A stretch of 22,267 bases of DNA from CAYFHQ01 sp964342805 (GTDB lineage Bacteria; Bacillota; Clostridia; Peptostreptococcales; Acidaminobacteraceae): contig CAYFHQ010000061.1 of assembly GCA_964342805.1 (NCBI GenBank), forward strand, positions 1 to 22,267. The letters are read 5' to 3'. A program made the translations under genes and the position numbers. The notes beneath the pieces were generated by a model that ran no database searches, had not been told where the DNA came from, and saw only the letters and a program-made list of their open reading frames with translations. Positions 6,668-14,833 of the stretch are shown here, piece after piece. Within the stretch, counting starts at the first letter, position 1. Every line of letters begins with the position of its first letter.

Positions 6668-7195
6668 CTATCCTTTCAATACCTGCTTATTCTTCCAGAT
6701 GTAGTCCCATCCACTGATCACGGTTGCCGCAACGGCAGCCCACAGTAAGATTTGGTCCATGGGAATGCCCATTCCTTCGAATGGCCAGTTACCCATGAGC
6801 AATACAATAATGGCGATCATTTGGAGATTTGTTTTGATTTTGCCCCACCAGCTCGCTGCAATCACAATGCCTTCAGCTGCAGCTACAGCTCTAAAAATAC
6901 TCACGATAAACTCTCTGGACAGGATAATGACCACAGCCCATGAACTGACAACGCCCACCTGTACCAGGGCAACTAGGGCCGCTGCCACTAAAATCTTGTC
7001 GGCAAGGGGGTCCATAAACTTACCCAGGTTGGTAATGAGGTTACGGGACCGGGCCAGGTAGCCGTCCAAGAAGTCTGTTAGGGCTGCAATGATGAAGATG
7101 GCCGTGGACCAAACAGGGTCACCGGCTAGAACAAAGTACATGAATACAGGGACCATGACGATCCGTAAAATCGTTAGCTGATTGGCAATATTCAA
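6668..7195 (-). CDS. pgsA: CDP-diacylglycerol-glycerol-3-phosphate 3-phosphatidyltransferase
   Basis: PgsA makes phosphatidylglycerol phosphate from CDP-diacylglycerol and glycerol 3-phosphate, the committed step to phosphatidylglycerol, in the cytoplasmic membrane. The 175-residue protein is rich in membrane segments. It contains the full CDP-alcohol phosphatidyltransferase signature D-x2-DG-x2-AR-x8-G-x3-D-x3-D at 41-66 (DFLDGYLAR, then GKFMDPLADK). The start is TTG at 7195; GGAGAG inside the last codons of rimO lies seven bases upstream. The rimO stop and this start are one base apart, so the two are likely translationally coupled. A PgsA-type enzyme is preferred over cardiolipin or phosphatidylserine synthases because of the length and the position before cinA-recA. 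Confidence 0.94.
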   Translation of the reverse strand: MNIANQLTILRIVMVPVFMYFVLAGDPVWSTAIFIIAALTDFLDGYLARSRNLITNLGKFMDPLADKILVAAALVALVQVGVVSSWAVVIILSREFIVSIFRAVAAAEGIVIAASWWGKIKTNLQMIAIIVLLMGNWPFEGMGIPMDQILLWAAVAATVISGWDYIWKNKQVLKG

Positions 7196-7196
7196 G

Positions 7197-8525
7197 TTAC
7201 ATCTCTCCTATTCTGTCATATTCCATAGCGTCTGTAATAGTCACCGAAACAAAATGACCTAGGCTTAGTTCTTGGTCTGTGTGGACATAAACGACACCGT
7301 CTACCTCAGGGGCGTCATAAGCAGATCGACCGATATAAATGGCACCTGGTTCCGCAATTTCCTCCACAAGGACCTTCATGGACTTGCCCACCCACTTGTA
7401 CATACGGTCAGCGGAGATGCGCATTTGAACGGCCATGATTTCTTCCCGACGTTCTTCCTTGGTCTCTTCTTCCACCTGATCGGGCATGATCGCCGCAGGT
7501 GTGTCTTCCTCCTGGGAGTAAGCAAAGACCCCAAGACGGTCAAAGGACATGCGGGAAACGAAGTCCTTGAGTTCCTCGAACTCCTCCTGGGTCTCTCCAG
7601 GGAAGCCCACAATCAAAGTAGTCCGTAGGGTAGCGTCTGGCATGGCCTTGCGGATACGGGTGATTACAGACTCAATGTGTTCTTTTGTTGTCCGTCGATT
7701 CATCCGGCGAAGGACGGAGTCCGAAGCATGCTGGATGGGCATGTCAAAGTACTTAACAACCTTGTCGGACTCAGCCATGGCCTGGATCAACTCGTCACCG
7801 ATCACGTCAGGATATAGGTACTGAATACGGATCCATTCAATGCCCTCTACCTTGTTGAGTTCACGAACCAATTCAGGCAGTCTCAGCTCTCCATAAAGGT
7901 CAACGCCATAGCGGGTAGTGTCCTGGGCGATGACAATGAGCTCCTTAACCCCCTGGTCAGCAAGACGCTGGGCCTCGGCAAGAATGTCCTCCATTTTCCT
8001 ACTACGGAACTTACCCCTTAGTTGGGGAATAATGCAGTAGGTGCAGAGGTTGTCACAGCCTTCTGCAATTTTTAGGAAGGCATAGTGTTCTGGTGTAGAC
8101 AGGACCCTTGGTAGGGCTTCGGAGATATCCTTGTCAATGTCCCCTGTACGGATCATGGGTGTTGCACCTTCCAGGAGTTCCTCGATGACCACTAGGATCT
8201 CGTCAAACTTGGTTGTACCAATCAAGGCGTCCACTTCAGGAAGTTCTGCCTTTAGTTGCTCTGCATAGCGCTCTGACAGACAACCTGTAACGATCAAGGC
8301 CTGACAGACCGCCTCTTCCTTTAATGGGGCAAACTCAAGAATGGTCTCAATGGACTCGGTCTTGGCTGCCTCTATAAAGCCACAAGTATTAACAACAATC
8401 ACGTGGGCTTCCTGTGGATTTGAGGTTATTCGGTAGTCGTTCTTCGTCATGATCCCCAACATGGTTTCAGTGTCCACCTGGTTCTTGGAACACCCCAGGG
8501 TCTCAAAATAGACGTTATATTCCAT
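7197..8525 (-). CDS. rimO: Ribosomal protein S12 methylthiotransferase RimO
   Basis: RimO is a radical-SAM enzyme that adds a methylthio group to a conserved aspartate of ribosomal protein S12. The 442-residue product has the N-terminal UPF0004 domain with three cysteines for the auxiliary iron-sulfur cluster (ETLGCSKNQVDTE, VNTCGF, VTGCLS). The radical-SAM CxxxCxxC is in EGCDNLCTYCIIPQLRG (about 145-160), and a C-terminal TRAM domain starts near residue 375. The GCSKNQVD motif favours RimO over MiaB. ATG 8525 is the only reasonable start, since an in-frame TAA lies two codons upstream. AAGGA directly abuts the ATG, with a better-spaced AAAGGAAG about ten bases upstream. Confidence 0.96.
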   Translation of the reverse strand: MEYNVYFETLGCSKNQVDTETMLGIMTKNDYRITSNPQEAHVIVVNTCGFIEAAKTESIETILEFAPLKEEAVCQALIVTGCLSERYAEQLKAELPEVDALIGTTKFDEILVVIEELLEGATPMIRTGDIDKDISEALPRVLSTPEHYAFLKIAEGCDNLCTYCIIPQLRGKFRSRKMEDILAEAQRLADQGVKELIVIAQDTTRYGVDLYGELRLPELVRELNKVEGIEWIRIQYLYPDVIGDELIQAMAESDKVVKYFDMPIQHASDSVLRRMNRRTTKEHIESVITRIRKAMPDATLRTTLIVGFPGETQEEFEELKDFVSRMSFDRLGVFAYSQEEDTPAAIMPDQVEEETKEERREEIMAVQMRISADRMYKWVGKSMKVLVEEIAEPGAIYIGRSAYDAPEVDGVVYVHTDQELSLGHFVSVTITDAMEYDRIGEM

Positions 8526-8565
8526 TCCTTACGTACTTCCTTTCAATCAATCATACATTTCTATC

Positions 8566-8582
8566 TGTCACCATTGGTGACA
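8566..8582. promoter_or_regulatory. Palindrome upstream of rimO
   Basis: TGTCACC-ATT-GGTGACA is a perfect 7-bp inverted repeat with a 3-nt centre, 41 bases before the rimO start and 7 bases from the ftsK terminator hairpin. It could be an operator or a small RNA hairpin. No U-tract follows it and I do not recognise the site. Confidence 0.4.
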
Positions 8583-8586
8583 AGGT

Positions 8587-8612
8587 AAAGCGCTTAGCTC
8601 AAGGCTAAGCGC
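8587..8612 (-). terminator. Probable terminator of the M16 peptidase-dut-dapG-ftsK run
   Basis: GCGCTTAGC and GCTAAGCGC form a perfect 9-bp stem around a 5-nt loop, followed on the minus strand by only TTT. It starts 14 bases after the ftsK stop. The short U-run makes it a weak or processing-type terminator, so some transcription may continue into rimO. Confidence 0.6.
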
Positions 8613-8626
8613 AAGACTCGCATTTG

Positions 8627-11428
8627 CTAGGCTCCTGTTTCTCCACTTTCAAGGGCTTCTAGTTCTTCCGCAGTCATGATGACTTCACGGGGTTTGGAGC
8701 CACGGGTTGGTCCTACGATGCCACGGATTTCCATTTCATCAACCATTCTAGCTGCTCTATTATACCCTACTCTGAACTTTCTTTGAAGCATGGAAGCAGA
8801 AGCTTTTTTCGTCTGTACCACAAACTCGATGGCCTCTGCCAGGAGTTCGTCTGTGTCTTCACTTTCTTGGGACAAGGCTGGTGCCGTAAGGATTTCCTCA
8901 TTATAGGTAATCTCGTCCACCTGGGCCTTGATGGTCTCTACGAGACCTTCCACTTCTTCGTCTGAAACATAGGCCCCTTGAATTCGCTTGGGCTTAGACG
9001 CCCCTGTTGGGAAGAAGAGCATGTCCCCTTGACCCAGGAGCTTTTCTGCGCCAGCACTATCAAGGATGGTTCTGGAGTCCGTTTGTGAGGACACAGAGAA
9101 GGCGATCCGTGAAGGAATGTTGGCCTTAATGACCCCTGTAATGACGTCTACAGAAGGTCTCTGGGTCGCCACAATCAAGTGAATACCCGCTGCTCGAGCC
9201 TTTTGGGCCAGACGGCAAATGGCGTCTTCCACCTGGTCTGGGGCCACCATCATGAGGTCAGCCAACTCGTCGACAATAACAACGATCTTTGGCATTTTCT
9301 CCATTGGTGGCTCCTCAGGAGCCTTTGACTCGTTAAACTGGTCCCGCTTGCGATTATAAGAATCAGCGTCTTTGACGCCCACTTCCGTAAAGAGCAGGTA
9401 GCGCCGTTCCATTTCTTGAACGGCCCAATTAAGGGCAATGGCTGCCTTCTTGGGGTCAATCACCACTGGCAGGATCAAGTGTGGAATCCCATTATAAGTA
9501 GAAAGTTCTACCATTTTAGGGTCAACCATGAGGAACTTGACTTCGTCTGGCTTGGCGTTAAAGAGAATACTGGAAATGATGGTATTCACGCAGACCGACT
9601 TACCAGACCCGGTTGCACCGGCAACCAACATGTGGGGCATCTTGCCCAGGTCGGCTGTAATGGGGTTCCCTGAAATATCTTTCCCCAGGATAAAGGTCAG
9701 TTTTGATTTGGCTTCTTTAAACTGTTTGCTTTCAAGGGCCTCCCGCAGGCCAACCATGGACTTGGTCTCGTTGGGGACTTCTACCCCAACTGCTGACTTG
9801 CCTGGAATAGGTGCCACAATTCGAACCGTATGGGCGGCCAAACTCAAGGCAATATCGTCACTGAGGTTGGTAATTTTAGAGACCTTGACGCCTGGACTCG
9901 GCTGGAGTTCAAACATGGTGATGGTAGGCCCCCTACTGATCTGGACCACCTTGGCTTCTACCCCAAAGTGACTCAGGGTTTCTTCCAACTTGCGAGCCTT
10001 CTCCATCACCGCTTGTCGCTCTTGTCCAGACCGCTTGTTTTCGGTCTTGTTGAGTAAGGTGATTGGAGGGAGTTTGTAGTGTTTATACTCTTCCTGTACC
10101 AACTGCTCGATTTTTTGCTCTACGGCATTCTTGGTCAGGGGATCAATGTCACTATTTTTCAGTTTCTTCTGGTCGCCAGAAACTTGTCCACTACTGGCTG
10201 TTTGGTCTGGAGAAGCATGATCAGATTTTGATCCTTCCCCTTTCCCATCCACTTCTGAATCACCTGGATTAGTCATTGGGCTGTCAGGTCCAGGACTAGG
10301 CTCTGATTCAGACAAGCCTTGTAAGGCAGCCAAGACAACTTCCTCCTGTTGTTGTTGGGCAAAACCCGCATCTTCTTCAAAATCCGTGAAGGCGATGCCA
10401 GTGTCCACTGGAACTTGGACTTCCGGATCCGGATTGCCAACTGGCTCCACAGGGGCCTCCTCGACAGCAGTTGTAACCTCAGTGCTCACAAGAGGGTCGA
10501 TAAAGGCAGGCAGGGTCTGGTCCACTGGTAAGGGTTTGTCGGCAAGTAAGGTATCCGAGTCAAAACCTCGGAGGTCTTTCACCTTGGTGCTGAGTCCAGC
10601 CCGTACCAGGCTGTTTTCTGCTTGAATATGGTCCAACACAGGCTTGGCAACTGGCTTTGCGGCCCGTCTTACATTCTTCATTTGCTTTTTAGCCTGCTTG
10701 AGGCTGCTGGGCTTTTTCTTGGCCTTGGGTATTTCAGGTATGGACAGTTCAATCTGTGACGCCTTCTCAGACGCCGCCACAGCCGCCTTTTCAGCCAACT
10801 GCTTTTGCTTGTCCCATAGGTCCAGCAAGGAAATCCGAGTACCTAGCAAGAGGGCAGTCACACCAGAAACAAAGATCAGGATGGAGGTCCCATACTTGCC
10901 TAGAAAGCTAATGGATGCCATGGAGATCATGTTGCCCACCACGCCCCCATAAAGGAGCTGGCCACCGTCACCATAGGACTCCTGAATGCCCTTCCATGTC
11001 CAGACACTGGTGTCATTGAAGGTATAGGCTTCCGTTAAGGCTGTATGGAACTGCATGACATTGACCAGGAAAATGGCAAAGAGGACAAGGCCTGCTGCGC
11101 CCATATACCGGTTGCGGACTTTTTTCATGTTGGGGTTGATGGCCAAAAAGACTATAACCAACACAAAGTAAGGCACCACAAAGGCTGTTTTTCCAAAGGT
11201 GCCAAAGTAGACAGACTGCATCCAGGCGCCTACGGCTCCCATGGATGTGGTGTGCATACTGAGTATGGAAGCCAAAACAAAGGTCGCCAGGGCTACAAGT
11301 TTGAGTTCATAGCGCATTTTTTGCTCTTGCTTCTTGGTCCGCCGTTTCCCAGCGGGTTTTCTTTTTGTTGTTGTAGAGCGCTTGTTGGTCGTCTTGTACC
11401 GGGCTTGATCAGTTTTTCGTTCAGCCAT
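8627..11428 (-). CDS. ftsK: FtsK/SpoIIIE-family DNA translocase
   Basis: This membrane-anchored, hexameric ATP-driven motor moves double-stranded DNA through the division or sporulation septum. The 933 residues begin with a basic cytoplasmic stretch (1-40). About four membrane segments follow (roughly 43-200), then a hydrophilic low-complexity linker to about 440, rich in Glu, Ser and Pro. The motor carries Walker A GATGSGKSVCVN (about 599) and Walker B IVVIVDELADLMM (about 713). The C-terminal winged-helix gamma domain (about 860-925, MLQRKFRVGYNRAARMVDEME) reads the orienting DNA sequence. The start ATG 11428 follows GGAGTG by eight bases. Whether it serves vegetative division (FtsK/SftA-like) or spore chromosome transport (SpoIIIE) cannot be settled; the membrane-anchored layout and this gene position fit SpoIIIE. 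Confidence 0.95.
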   Translation of the reverse strand: MAERKTDQARYKTTNKRSTTTKRKPAGKRRTKKQEQKMRYELKLVALATFVLASILSMHTTSMGAVGAWMQSVYFGTFGKTAFVVPYFVLVIVFLAINPNMKKVRNRYMGAAGLVLFAIFLVNVMQFHTALTEAYTFNDTSVWTWKGIQESYGDGGQLLYGGVVGNMISMASISFLGKYGTSILIFVSGVTALLLGTRISLLDLWDKQKQLAEKAAVAASEKASQIELSIPEIPKAKKKPSSLKQAKKQMKNVRRAAKPVAKPVLDHIQAENSLVRAGLSTKVKDLRGFDSDTLLADKPLPVDQTLPAFIDPLVSTEVTTAVEEAPVEPVGNPDPEVQVPVDTGIAFTDFEEDAGFAQQQQEEVVLAALQGLSESEPSPGPDSPMTNPGDSEVDGKGEGSKSDHASPDQTASSGQVSGDQKKLKNSDIDPLTKNAVEQKIEQLVQEEYKHYKLPPITLLNKTENKRSGQERQAVMEKARKLEETLSHFGVEAKVVQISRGPTITMFELQPSPGVKVSKITNLSDDIALSLAAHTVRIVAPIPGKSAVGVEVPNETKSMVGLREALESKQFKEAKSKLTFILGKDISGNPITADLGKMPHMLVAGATGSGKSVCVNTIISSILFNAKPDEVKFLMVDPKMVELSTYNGIPHLILPVVIDPKKAAIALNWAVQEMERRYLLFTEVGVKDADSYNRKRDQFNESKAPEEPPMEKMPKIVVIVDELADLMMVAPDQVEDAICRLAQKARAAGIHLIVATQRPSVDVITGVIKANIPSRIAFSVSSQTDSRTILDSAGAEKLLGQGDMLFFPTGASKPKRIQGAYVSDEEVEGLVETIKAQVDEITYNEEILTAPALSQESEDTDELLAEAIEFVVQTKKASASMLQRKFRVGYNRAARMVDEMEIRGIVGPTRGSKPREVIMTAEELEALESGETGA

Positions 11429-11445
11429 TTCATCACTCCATTTGT

Positions 11446-12657
11446 CTATTCTTCATTCAAACCAAATTCAGCGTGTAGGGCTCTCATGGCCTTTTCCTGG
11501 GCCCGTGTTCGGATCAGGCAGGCGATGGTGGTATGGGAGTCCCCCGATTGTAGGATTTCAATACCAGCCTTGGACAGGGCCAAGACAATCCGTTTCATAA
11601 CGCCTGGCACACCGTGGATCCGGTAGCCAACAGCTGTGAGCTTACAACAGTCCTCCACAATGGCAAATGGCACGTCTAAGTCTGTTAGGATGCCCGCCGC
11701 CTTGTCTTTTCGTTTGGCGTCAATGGTAAAGATCTTTTGGTTCTCGAAGAAGTTAATCAAGTCCAAGGAGATCTCCTGGGCCTCAAAGGCATTGAGGAAG
11801 GACTCGTTCCTTGGGTCCATATAGTCAATGTCCACTGTGAACTGGACTACACTGGGCTTGCTGGCAATGGCCGTAATAATGCGCTTTTTCATGACATGGG
11901 GCGCTTGTTCAGCTTCCAGACTGATGGTCGTCCCCTCTGCGTCGGTGAAGGTATTCTTGATCTTTAATACCTTGCCAGACCGGCGGGCCACTTCCACAGC
12001 CTTGTGGTCGACCACCTTGGCACCGTCCACTGCCATTTGATAACACTCTTCATAGCTGATCTTGTCAATCACCCGGGCACTGGGGACCAGTCTAGGATCA
12101 GCCGTCATAACGCCGTCAACGTCCGTAAAGATTTCAATGGAGGACGCGTCCAGGGCTTCGCCCAATATCGCTGCTGTTGTGTCTGATCCACCACGACCTA
12201 GGGTCGTAATGTCACCAAATTCAGTCATCCCTTGGAAGCCAGTTACAACAACAACCTTGCCTGCTTCCAGCTCTCTCATGATCCTGCCCGTCTTCACAGA
12301 AAGGACATTGGCATTGCCAAAGGCAGTGTCGGTCATGATTCCCGCCTGATAGCCCGTTAAGGCAACCGCCTCTAGGCCCATTTGGCGAATAGTGGCAGAC
12401 AGGACAACGGCGGAAATGGTTTCCCCGCAACTCATCATCAAGTCCAGGTCCCGTTCTTCTTTCACTGAACAGGAGTCTCCATATAAACCAATCAAGGTGT
12501 CCGTGGCATAGGGCGCCCCATTTCGGCCCATGGCTGACACGACAATCACCGGTGATTTTCCTTCTTCAACAAGCTTCCTTGCATTGTCTGCAATTCGGCC
12601 CCGTGACGCTTCTGTAGAAACAGACGTCCCCCCGTATTTCTGTACCACTATGTTCAC
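11446..12657 (-). CDS. dapG: Aspartate kinase (DapG-type)
   Basis: Aspartokinase phosphorylates L-aspartate as the first step toward lysine, diaminopimelate, methionine and threonine. The 403-residue single-function enzyme has QKYGGTSVS (6-14), GRGGSDTTAAILG, and FTDVDGVMTADPRLVPSAR in the catalytic domain, then two C-terminal ACT regulatory domains (from about residue 260). The start is GTG at 12657, with GGAGGG about six bases upstream. In Bacillus the gene at this chromosomal position is dapG, the diaminopimelate-inhibited isozyme used for cell-wall and spore dipicolinate synthesis. I use that name by synteny; the effector cannot be read from the sequence. Spacing of 17 nt to ftsK and 20 nt from dut indicates one operon. 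Confidence 0.93.
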   Translation of the reverse strand: MNIVVQKYGGTSVSTEASRGRIADNARKLVEEGKSPVIVVSAMGRNGAPYATDTLIGLYGDSCSVKEERDLDLMMSCGETISAVVLSATIRQMGLEAVALTGYQAGIMTDTAFGNANVLSVKTGRIMRELEAGKVVVVTGFQGMTEFGDITTLGRGGSDTTAAILGEALDASSIEIFTDVDGVMTADPRLVPSARVIDKISYEECYQMAVDGAKVVDHKAVEVARRSGKVLKIKNTFTDAEGTTISLEAEQAPHVMKKRIITAIASKPSVVQFTVDIDYMDPRNESFLNAFEAQEISLDLINFFENQKIFTIDAKRKDKAAGILTDLDVPFAIVEDCCKLTAVGYRIHGVPGVMKRIVLALSKAGIEILQSGDSHTTIACLIRTRAQEKAMRALHAEFGLNEE

Positions 12658-12677
12658 GTTTTGCCCTCCAAGGTTGT

Positions 12678-13109
12678 CTAAACGCCTGTTGAACCGAAGC
12701 CGCCAGTTCCCCGGGTGGTTTCGGAAATATCTTCAACTTCAACTAGGTCTACCTGCGTATAGGAACAGATCACCATTTGAGCCACCCGGTCACCTTTTTC
12801 AATGCTAAAGGGTTCGTGGCCCAGGTTGATCATAGGGATACAAACCTCTCCCCTATAATCACTATCGATGGTGCCCACACAGTTGACCAGGGTTACCCCA
12901 TGTTTGATGGACAAACCACTTCTTGGTCGAACCTGGCCTTCATAGCCCACTGGGATCTCCATAAAGAGGCCCGTTGGCACAAGGGCCCGTTCCAGAGGCT
13001 TTAGGGTAATGGGTTCTTGCACATTGGCCAGCAAGTCCATACCTGCAGACCCCTTGGTCTCATACTTGGGTAGTGGATTATCTGATGTATTAATGATTTT
13101 GAGGTTCAT
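12678..13109 (-). CDS. dut: Deoxyuridine 5'-triphosphate nucleotidohydrolase (dUTPase)
   Basis: dUTPase hydrolyses dUTP to dUMP and pyrophosphate, keeping uracil out of DNA and supplying dUMP for thymidylate. The 143-residue product has all five motifs of the homotrimeric family: GSAGMDL, PRSGLS, GTIDSDYRGEV, RVAQMV and the Gly-rich C-terminal arm RGTGGFGSTG that closes over the active site. The start ATG 13109 follows AGGAG by about seven bases. Its first 20 nt overlap the end of the M16 peptidase gene in another frame, which implies translational coupling. The same position in Bacillus is taken by a different small gene, so this placement is a lineage feature. Confidence 0.97.
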   Translation of the reverse strand: MNLKIINTSDNPLPKYETKGSAGMDLLANVQEPITLKPLERALVPTGLFMEIPVGYEGQVRPRSGLSIKHGVTLVNCVGTIDSDYRGEVCIPMINLGHEPFSIEKGDRVAQMVICSYTQVDLVEVEDISETTRGTGGFGSTGV

Positions 13110-14394
13110 TTCCTGTCTCCTGATTCATATGGGTCACGTAGCCCTTATAGATATTCTCAGCTACGACTTCTTCATTTTTGCCCACCATGGACAAGGCCAT
13201 TCGGTTGGCGTCGAGGACTTGCTTGGCAACCGCCCTGACTTTGTCAGGTGTTGTCTCGTCGATCTTATTTAAGACTTCTTCCGTTGACCGAATGTGGCCA
13301 GACATGAGCTGGGACTTGCCCAACATGTTCATGATATTGCCGGTCCCTTCAAGGCCCAGGATATAACTTCCCTTGAGCTGTTCCTTGGACCTGAAGATCT
13401 CGTCGTCCTCCACCTTGCCATTTCGGATGTCTCTTAGGGTTTCTAGCATGAGTCCTGCAACAGCCCCAATATTCTCAGGGTTGGTTGCAGCATAAATGGA
13501 CAGTAGGCCCACATGCTCATAAAAACTTGGGTGGGAGTATACACTATAACTGAGCCCGTGTTCTTCCCGGATGACCTGGAAGAGTCGTGAAGACGTGGTT
13601 CCACCAATAATATTATTAAGGATTAAAAGGGCATAGGCGTCTTCATGTTCAAACTTCAAGCCCTCGAATCCCAGGTTGATATGGACCTGCTCAATATCCT
13701 TATACCGATGCGCCCACCCCACATGGAATGGTGGGTCCACAGGTTCTTCAATGGCCGACGTCTCGAATGGGATCTTGCCTATTTTCTCTTCAAGGCATTC
13801 CTTCAATGACGCCATATCAAAACTACCGGCTGCGGAGATAATCATGTTTTCTCCCTTGTACATGGCCTTGTGGTAGTCGATCAGTTCCTTGGCTCCAATG
13901 TCCTTCAAGCTGTCTTCGGTACCCAGGATAGGCCTTCCCAGTGGATGGTCCTTGAAGACAATTTCAGCAAGGATATCATAGACTAAGTCCTCTGCTGAGT
14001 CTTCATACATATATATTTCGTCAAGGATAATGGCCTTTTCCTTCTTGATATCCTCGTCATCAAACTTGGACTGGAACATCATATCCGCTATCAGGTCGAT
14101 GGCCAATTCGCTATGGCTGTCCAATACTTTTGCATAGAAACAAGTGCATTCCTTTGAGGTAAATGCATTGAGTTCCCCGCCTATGCCATCCATGAGCATG
14201 GCAATGTCTCTGGCACTGCGATTGGCAGTCCCCTTAAACAACATATGCTCAATAAAGTGAGAGGAGCCGTTTTGTTGTACAGTCTCATGAATGGAGCCTG
14301 TTTTTACCCAAAAACCGATGGAAATGGACCGCACGCCATCCATGGGTTGTGCAATGACTTCAATGCCATTCTGTAATGTAAATCTATTGATCAT
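13090..14394 (-). CDS. mlpA: M16 (pitrilysin/MPP-like) zinc peptidase
   Basis: This is a 434-residue processing-type metallopeptidase of the MlpA/YmxG group. The inverted zinc motif HxxEH is at 46-50 (HFIEH) within SSHFIEHMLFKGT; the distal zinc-ligand Glu is expected in the acidic stretch near residue 120. The second half (from about 210) is the inactive homologous repeat with the R-Y/G-rich substrate-binding features (EEHGLSYSVYSH). I chose the ATG at 14394 (MINRFTLQNG), which has AAGGA at six bases, over the ATG two codons earlier, whose spacing would be zero. The gene follows pnp as in Bacillus, but here it has its own promoter and starts an operon with dut, dapG and ftsK. Confidence 0.92.
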   Translation of the reverse strand: MINRFTLQNGIEVIAQPMDGVRSISIGFWVKTGSIHETVQQNGSSHFIEHMLFKGTANRSARDIAMLMDGIGGELNAFTSKECTCFYAKVLDSHSELAIDLIADMMFQSKFDDEDIKKEKAIILDEIYMYEDSAEDLVYDILAEIVFKDHPLGRPILGTEDSLKDIGAKELIDYHKAMYKGENMIISAAGSFDMASLKECLEEKIGKIPFETSAIEEPVDPPFHVGWAHRYKDIEQVHINLGFEGLKFEHEDAYALLILNNIIGGTTSSRLFQVIREEHGLSYSVYSHPSFYEHVGLLSIYAATNPENIGAVAGLMLETLRDIRNGKVEDDEIFRSKEQLKGSYILGLEGTGNIMNMLGKSQLMSGHIRSTEEVLNKIDETTPDKVRAVAKQVLDANRMALSMVGKNEEVVAENIYKGYVTHMNQETGNEPQNH

Positions 14395-14429
14395 GTGCAT
14401 TCCTTCTTTTCAGTAATTCATACTCTTCT

Positions 14430-14459
14430 ATTATACTGTTTCCAAGGGGGTTCTGTCGA
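14430..14459 (-). promoter_or_regulatory. Promoter of the M16 peptidase-dut-dapG-ftsK operon
   Basis: On the minus strand TCGACA (14454-14459), an 18-nt spacer and a perfect TATAAT (14430-14435). The leader before the ATG at 14394 is about 28 nt. Between this promoter and the hairpin at 14612 I see only a doubtful 59-codon frame (see rejected items). Confidence 0.68.
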
Positions 14460-14588
14460 ATGAAAGCGTAGCTGTCACCAAATTGTTGCTGGCCCCTGAC
14501 AGTGTTTTTTCTCTTATAGAAGCTTTTGGTATGAGGCTGAAATCTATATTGCTTGGTCCCCATCCAGTGACAAGGCCAATAATTGGAA

Positions 14589-14612
14589 AGCCAGACCCCG
14601 TAGGGTCTGGCT
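14589..14612 (-). terminator. Second terminator-like hairpin behind pnp
   Basis: AGCCAGACCC and its complement form a perfect 10-bp stem around CGTA, followed on the minus strand by TTT. Loop and core are identical to the hairpin at 14766-14791. The pair next to the core is G-C here and A-T there, so the stem is kept. It probably backs up the first terminator and shields the downstream operon. Confidence 0.7.
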
Positions 14613-14620
14613 CTGAGACC

Positions 14621-14765
14621 GTAGAAAACTCCCTAATACTGCGTCTCTGGCTTCAATTCGGCTGGATCACGATCCTTGAGATCGCTCACCAACCGACTTT
14701 CAGCCGTTCCTTGCCTTAGAAAGTTTTCTACAGCCTCCATCTCGTCGACTTTGTCGACAATCTGA
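14621..14765 (-). repeat. Dispersed repeat, copy B, between two terminators after pnp
   Basis: This 145-nt element follows the first pnp terminator and matches the block after the recA terminator (34 of 42 at its beginning, with scattered matches after). It carries the hairpin GTCGAC-TTT-GTCGAC (14744-14758). A 10-nt inverted repeat GTAGAAAACT/AGTTTTCTAC (14621-14630 and 14722-14731) encloses CGGCTG/CAGCCG (14659-14664 and 14701-14706) and GATC-CTTGA-GATC. The nested helices suggest an RNA or cruciform fold. It encodes no protein I can support. Confidence 0.6.
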
Positions 14766-14791
14766 AAACCAGACCCCGTAGGGTCTGGTTT
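14766..14791 (-). terminator. Intrinsic terminator of pnp
   Basis: AAACCAGACCC and GGGTCTGGTTT form a perfect 11-bp stem around CGTA, with TTTT following on the minus strand. It lies 42 bases after the pnp stop codon. Confidence 0.88.
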
Positions 14792-14833
14792 CAATTGATT
14801 TATAATTTGTTGCTTGTTGGTTCAAGGATTGTC

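Noticed and set aside
11045..11626. 193-codon open frame on the plus strand
   Set aside because: It lies antisense across ftsK and dapG, which are unmistakable, has a Cys/His-rich odd composition and no ribosome-binding site. It is a shadow of biased codon use on the real strand.
14384..14563. 59-codon minus-strand frame upstream of the M16 peptidase gene
   Set aside because: It has no Shine-Dalgarno, runs through the peptidase promoter and ribosome-binding site, and has a Gln/Arg/Lys-rich composition with no recognisable features.
14633..14740. 35-codon minus-strand frame after pnp (starts MEAVENFLRQ)
   Set aside because: It looks protein-like and extends upstream in frame, but lies wholly inside the repeat element, lacks a ribosome-binding site, and the matching frame in the recA-side copy is broken early. 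A decayed coding origin of the repeat remains possible.
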